In this document: piece after piece, positions 58,601 through 64,000 of the stretch
Position numbering within the stretch: the stretch's first letter is position 1
Layout of the letters: each line of letters opens with the position of its first letter
NCBI RefSeq assembly: GCF_051401765.1
Contig: NC_135066.1
Coordinates: 22,323,501 to 22,387,500, forward strand
Origin: Calliopsis andreniformis
Taxonomy: Eukaryota > Arthropoda > Insecta > Hymenoptera > Andrenidae
Length of the DNA: 64,000 bases
Direction: 5' to 3'
Translations under genes and position numbers: made by a program
The notes under the pieces: generated by a model
Database searches by the model: none
Told to the model about the DNA's origin: nothing
Seen by the model: only the letters and a program-made list of their open reading frames with translations

Positions 58601-59699
58601 CGAATAGCAAACTCAGGGAATCGAGGTAACCACCGATTCCAAGAGTGCAGTTACTCGTCTTTTAAAATATCGCTACTAAACCATCGCTGCTCCTTCGCAC
58701 GTGTATTACGTGATTCTCGAATGGAGCACTAGCGCGAGCTGCAGTACGATAAATACAGCGCAGAAGGCGTCAAGAGCTCAGGAACTTGGTGCCCAAATTT
58801 CCTAACTCAGCAGACTCTTCTATAATTGCTGTACCTTGCTACCGTGCGAGCGATCGGTGCAAAATTGACTTCGACTTGCAAGCGCGAGACGCTCCGCGAA
58901 AATCGCGGAGCCCCCGAAAATCCGCTACGCGGCGCTCGCTTATCGTTGTCCATCTTTATCTGATGTTCCGATTTTGCTCTCACTCTTTGTCAGGCTCCGA
59001 TACCCCCACTCGATATCGGGTCTGAGATTCAAACAGCTGATCGTGATCGCTCACCTGTTCAAACTTCAACCGCATCGGATGAAAAACGAGTCGTAATTCG
59101 AATGTACCGAGTTTATTGTCAACGCAACTGAATCCCCTACCGAAGGCGACTTTCGATCGGTCACGTATGTTAACGTACTGCGATTCTCGCGGACGAAACA
59201 AAGATTCGAAATTTAACTGTATTTTAAACATATACATATTATTAACAAATCAATCTTAGTAGTGATCATTCAACAAGACGAGTCAATAAATGTAGACGCT
59301 TTTTCCTTGCTTTTGTCATTTGTTAATTGTTATCATTTCTGCATTTGTCGCAATGTATTACTTTATGTTACGAGTCGCCAGAAGCTCACTTAGGCCCAGA
59401 AATGCCTAGATCTTTAAAAGCTCGAGGCCCCGTCAAAGCCTGGACACTGACTTTAAAGGGGATGGGTCACTGTTACATCGGTACTTTACGAGATATAAAA
59501 TCGCGTATAACTAACAAACTAAGCGTTTCCGAGAATATTGTATAGGAAGTTCTCGGTTTATTTTCTTGTCTTCTACCTACATCTCCGAGTTTTCCCACGA
59601 ATTTAGAAACACCCCGTATATTTCAACTAATATGTACCGATTTGTTCAACTTTGATACATTAAAATATTTAAAAACGTAACGAAACTCGTGTCATGGTT
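58601..59699. other. Sequence without a recognised gene
   Basis: Moderate GC with only short frames to about 59250, then AT-rich sequence. A mariner-type tip (ACACCCCGTATA) is at about 59609-59620. Confidence 0.45.
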
Positions 59700-61510
59700 T
59701 AAAGGAACATCGGATGGTCACTATGTGTGCACCGTAATAAAATGCATGCCGGTCGTAGGACTTCGACATCGAAGTAACTAAGGAGTGAGAATAGAATTGA
59801 TGTATTTTTCCTCATCGACGAGTTTGTTTGTGGGAGACATCCGTTGACCAAATGTTTAACATCGAGAAACTTTTCCCAATTCGTATTTTTACGAGGAGAA
59901 CTTCCATATTTCCACTGTTTCAATGTATCGGAAAGTCTATACGGGTGAGCGCCACGCGACCCTCGCGGCCATCGGTCTCGGATACCGATGACTCCTTCGA
60001 ACTTGCAGGACAATACGTGTGATCATAAACGGCCATGTCTGCTAGACACTCATTACCGTCTCCTACAATAATCGGATATACCTTTGATTTTCCCCATGAA
60101 TCTGTCTGTGACTTTTTTGAGCTGAAGAAAAGACTACCACCTTCACGAAAAAAGTCTGACTGAGGAAGACCCTCCCTCAATCATGCCAACTGACAAATAG
60201 AGTGTGAGTATTCTGACGAAGTGACACTCCTAAGAAGTCGCAGCTAGAACGACGCGAATGCAGGAGGAAATAGACTTCGGAGAAACTCATCAGTATTAAT
60301 CATGATTTCCGCTGCCGAAAGGAAGCAACCTTTTCTTTTCTTTTGCTGCGAAGTGCCGAAACAACGCGGAAGCCGCGAAACGAATGCACCGCGAAAAGTA
60401 CCCGAACTAATCCCCACAGTAAGGACCGCATCGTTTTTAAATGTAGAAACGATCTCGTTCTAAAATAATTCACAACCGTGAAGGTTTTAATACGGTGCGT
60501 TACACAGTTGTGAGTGACTAGGAGGTCAAGCACTCCTTTAATGAAATGATCAATATTGGTGGCCCATTTGTTATGCGGAGTGTTATAAACGTAAAGTGTA
60601 TTTCTGTGGCACCGTATACCTGCAATTAACAGGTCCTACGCTACCATTGCTTTATCCCTCAACAACCGGGATCAGCAACGTGATCGAGTGAAGCAAGCGT
60701 CCAAGCAGCAGGTAAATTCTTCTCCGAATAGGTGAGTTTGAACGATAACAATTGCATGTCACTTATTTAGAATTTTTTGGCCATTTTTTGTTTTCGAGCG
60801 CCATAGTTAAAGAAATAAAAATCCCTGGTTACATAGTTTTTACGGATTACATTTTGCAATATATGACATTCATGGCTTAGTTTTACATTTCTTAGGAAAC
60901 GAACATTTTGATACGATTTCCAATATTTTAATACACATAACAATAGTGTAGAATCCATAGAAATTACGGAAACATTGCTTTTTACTTCTTTACTGTGGTG
61001 TATCAAATTGAAAAATGTGGGAGAAAGTATGTGAGGACAATAGTATTAGTAATATTTATCTGCTGAATTAATATGATTACTATTTCGATATTGCTACAAT
61101 ACAAAATCGGCATTTTTCAATTTTTGTTTCAGCTTTCTTATTTTTTACAACTTGGATAATTAATTTAAAAATCTGAAAAAATTCCATAATTTGTGTCACG
61201 ATAGCTAACGTATCCCTGATTTTTTTCATAATGTTCCATTTAACAGTTTAAGAGTAATTGGGAAATAACGTAGAAATTTTGAGTTTCTTGCACAAGGCTC
61301 CAGCACGGCGAGAGCAAATGCTATGCGTAGCTTGTGCAGAGTCACTAGTCAGCCGAACGCTCGCTATCCGCACACTCTAATTGGTCAATATTTTTTGTTA
61401 ATAACTCGTTAACGAAGCTTCTGAGAACATTTTTGCAAGGGATAGAGTTGGTTAGAACCAGCTCAGAAATCCCTTGTTAACGGTTCCCGCACTTTTTTTG
61501 AGACACCCTG
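59700..61510 (-). repeat. Rep-1 copy 4 (longest)
   Basis: It runs from a region shared with copy 2 (CGAAGTAACTAAGGAGTGAG and onward) to the family terminus GAGACACCCTG at 61510, followed by TA. The minus-strand frame 60180-59920 reads FREGGSLFFSSKKSQTDSWG, GNECLADMAVYDHTYCP and SSKESSVSETDGREG. A second frame, 60013-59699, matches copy 2 (KNTNWEKFLDVKHLVNGCLP). A GC-richer stretch (about 60330-60465) is absent from the other copies and may be a small insertion. Confidence 0.75.
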
Positions 61511-61512
61511 TA

Positions 61513-61629
61513 TATGTATACAAAAAAAATACCGGCCAATGAGAGCGTGAGTTTGCCGCCCGAGCGGCCGCAGTAGCGTTGGGTGCGCACTAAGCGCTAA
61601 GGTTGTACTCTGAACAAGAAAGTTGCCAT
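61513..61629 (+). repeat. Fragment of the mariner-like arm
   Basis: ACCGGCCAATGAGAGCG through GAACAAGAAAGTTGCCAT matches the arm at 40077-40151 plus 47185-47206 with no LINE in it. It therefore shows the empty target (AAGCGCTAAGGTTGT, 61592-61606). Confidence 0.8.
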
Positions 61630-62385
61630 TGTTACATCCGGCCTTCACCTGCTCCCCTTTTCCGGTGTCAATAAGCGAGAAATGCTAATGCATATCAACA
61701 TATGTAACTAAACCTGTGAACGATTATAATCAACTCAATCGAGCTGATTCGGGAAACCGATGTGTATGCGTTCTCCTTTTTGATGTTATTATCCAAAACG
61801 GAATAATATAAGAACAACAACCGTCAGGGCACGCCAGTAGAAGAGAAGTAGAAGTGATAGAAATGAAACAGAAGTTGAATAGAGTCAAGGATTAGAGCAA
61901 ATTTCTGATCACTACCTGCGAGAGAGCTGTAATATTGTAACAGCAAGGGTGTATTGTAACGTTTAACCGAAAACCGCGTAAGAGTTATAAAGTATCGCGA
62001 GCGTACTCCGTGAAATCCATATCCGCCTCCTTAGACCGCATTGAGTGAATCCGCGAAGTTCGAAATAGGAAAGTGCGTGCAACCAGGAAACCGCGTCGAG
62101 AAGCGACCAGAAGCGACCAGCGATCCGTTAACTTACAAAATGACAACGTTAAGACTGTACAAAGAGTAAGGAAGAATTGGAATGTAATTCATAACTTATT
62201 AAATATATGAAACTTACAAATCTAAGCATAATCTACCAGTTCACTTCCCTCCCCCTCTTTCCTTCCACTACATATTTATAAGATAAAGTTTAATTAAAGT
62301 GTGCTTTAGTACTTTAAAAGAGCAAGAACCCTAACGGTCGGACTTCACCGCTCGAGACGATCGCCCGTCTAGTTAGGATGTAACA
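61630..62385 (+). mobile_element. LTR-A copy 3, probably a 5' LTR
   Basis: It starts TGTTACATCCGGCC and ends TAGGATGTAACA (756 bp). Directly after comes AAATAACTGGTGTCAGAAGT, and TGGTGTCAGAAGT looks like the primer-binding site found after gypsy-type 5' LTRs. It is inserted in the mariner-like arm fragment. No gag-pol follows before the window ends, so the internal part is deleted or decayed. Confidence 0.75.
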
Positions 62386-64000
62386 AAATAACTGGTGTCA
62401 GAAGTGCGATTTTCTCCCAAAAGGGGAAAATTTTTTTTCGTTTTTTATTCCTTTCATTTTAAGTTGCTCGTAACTTAACTAAACTGTGGTAGCAGCTAGC
62501 CGACAACTTATACATATAACGGGTAAACTAAATGATTAAACTTGGCCAGTTTCAATGTTGCATTTCAACGAAACGTTTATTCCATATTTTCCATAATGTT
62601 TCGTAATTGTCATTTGTAAATGTCAACATTCTCCGAACAGGAAAAGAAAGACGGATCGGAGTTGGTCTGGGTTAGGTTCGTTTACGGAGTGTGTGTGGGG
62701 GGGGGGGGGGGGGGGGGGGGGGGTCTACCCCGCCAACGCTTCGAAATTTTGAACTTCCCGAAAGGCAATGTATTTGGTGAGCGCACGTATAACCAGAATA
62801 CAATGTAATAATATAGCAATATAATAGCAATAATTTTTTGTAAATATCTCGGAAATTAAAGCCATCCGCAAATTTTTTCAAAAGAAAAAGTTGTTCAATA
62901 GAACGCCCTTTATAACATATTCGAATTATAACAGATAATTATCAAAAAAAAATTATAAACCCTACAACGGAAAATATCTTTATTGAAGATTCAAACTTTA
63001 AACTCAACCGCGGAATAATGATGTAATTAGATTTTATTTTATGCAATTTTTTATGATAATAAACATCACCCACCACACTATAGATAGTAATTTATCTTAT
63101 AAAGATTTTTCTGACGCAAAATGGAGGGGCATGCATCAAGAAACTGTTTCAATTCTAACGTATAAGAGCGCAGTCGGGATTAAAACTTGGATCCTTCCAA
63201 AATGGTAGACCATCCTCTTCTTAGCCATGGATTTATTCCAATTCTTATTAGAATTTATTTTATCTACCATATATTTCTTGTCCCTTTAATGATGTAACAT
63301 TTTCAGTAAAAACAATATTTTATAACGTATAATGTACTAAAGTAACATATTCTTACATTTGCGTTAATGTATCACGCGCGCGATGTTGTATGTATATTAA
63401 TAACATACATAATTATCCATGTTCAAAACTAACCTATAAAACGTAAGTTCTAGAGCATCCGAAATTTAAGTCTTACTAAGATCCACGAGATTGACGAGAT
63501 GTCCGTTCTTAGAACATTCGAAATAAGTTTTAAGAACATCCCGTAGAACGTTTCTAGAACATCTGAAAATAAGTTTTACGAACATTATAAAGATGTTCGA
63601 ATTGGACGTGGGACGTTTGGACGTAAATTAAACATAAAGCGAATGTCCCTTGAATGTATGTTGCTTTGATATGTAGTTAAAAGGAAATTTCAAAAGTTAT
63701 AGGTTTTTAAATGGCAGCTGTCGTATAAGTTCAATATCAGTGGCTCAGCTTTAAACACGTTTTTCTTCAAACATTATTTTTCGAATTGGTTGATCACATA
63801 TCTCAAAAACTACTTGATCAATTTAAATAATTTTTTTTAAATTATACACTTTTTCGCAGGTAGTGAACTTGTGATATTTCAAGTTTTTCAAAATTTATTA
63901 ATTTTTATTGGACATACATATATAGAATTGTGAAAAAATTGGTACAAAAATGATGTTTGAGTTTGAGATGTCAAAAATGATAAAACAACATTTTTTTCAC
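62386..64000. other. Sequence without a recognised gene; G27 run and degenerate tandem repeat
   Basis: After the primer-site-like sequence there is no coding frame of note. A G27 run lies at 62697-62723. At 63446-63598 three degenerate units of about 50 bases (TTCTAGAACATC, GAAATAAGTTTTA, GAACAT) follow one another. Confidence 0.5.

Overview
This window is insect nuclear DNA made of layered transposable elements; I found no intact host gene. The AT-rich background, the mix of element classes (R1-clade and RNase H-bearing LINEs, a Penelope-like element, Ty3/gypsy-type LTR elements, mariner-like, piggyBac-like and hAT-like DNA transposons) and the short introns suggest an arthropod, most likely an insect and possibly a hymenopteran. 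That last step is inference from element style, not from a host marker gene. No tRNA, rRNA, CRISPR array, bacterial gene or telomeric TTAGG array was seen.

Layout. 1-8.7 kb: AT-rich sequence with an 818-bp mariner-like relic bounded by TA. 8.7-9.2 kb: an internally deleted piggyBac-like element that keeps the end of its transposase. 12.8-14.6 kb: the 3' part of a Penelope-like element (minus strand) with a GIY-YIG endonuclease, a possible decayed hammerhead motif and a solo LTR inside it. 14.6-17.4 kb: an LTR plus a decayed gypsy pol. 17.4-24.1 kb: a nest of at least five insertion layers in which most boundaries can be set by target-site duplications and by empty sites elsewhere in the window. 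24.1-29 kb: a decayed LINE with gag, endonuclease, RT and RNase H. 29.3-31.6 kb: a fragment of an unclassified repeat (Rep-1), a mariner-like transposase relic and a fold-back element. 31.6-37.1 kb: sequence without recognised features. 37.1-38.6 kb: a GC-rich LTR-like insertion. 38.6-40.0 kb: another Rep-1 copy. 40.0-51.0 kb: a mariner-like element with about 300-bp terminal inverted repeats and two divergently oriented transposase copies; a 7-kb R1-clade LINE interrupts its left arm. 51.6-54.2 kb: an LTR, a hAT-like transposase relic and a second LTR-like sequence. 57.0-58.6 kb: an LTR copy split by a 1.1-kb TA-flanked fold-back element. 59.7-62.4 kb: the longest Rep-1 copy, an arm of the mariner-like element and a 5' LTR with a primer-binding-like site.

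The most complete element is the R1-clade LINE at 40152-47169. It has a 15-bp target-site duplication, a 5' UTR, an 873-codon ORF1, an ORF2 running from endonuclease through RT to a C-terminal zinc finger, and an A21 tail. ORF2 is interrupted by one in-frame TAG at 44995, where the family usually has tryptophan, and the first ORF1 zinc knuckle lacks its first cysteine. This copy is therefore young but probably not autonomous. The transposase relics show former activity of the DNA elements; none looks functional here. The least explained item is Rep-1, present in four copies of two structural types, with a reading frame recognisable in all four and no family I can name.
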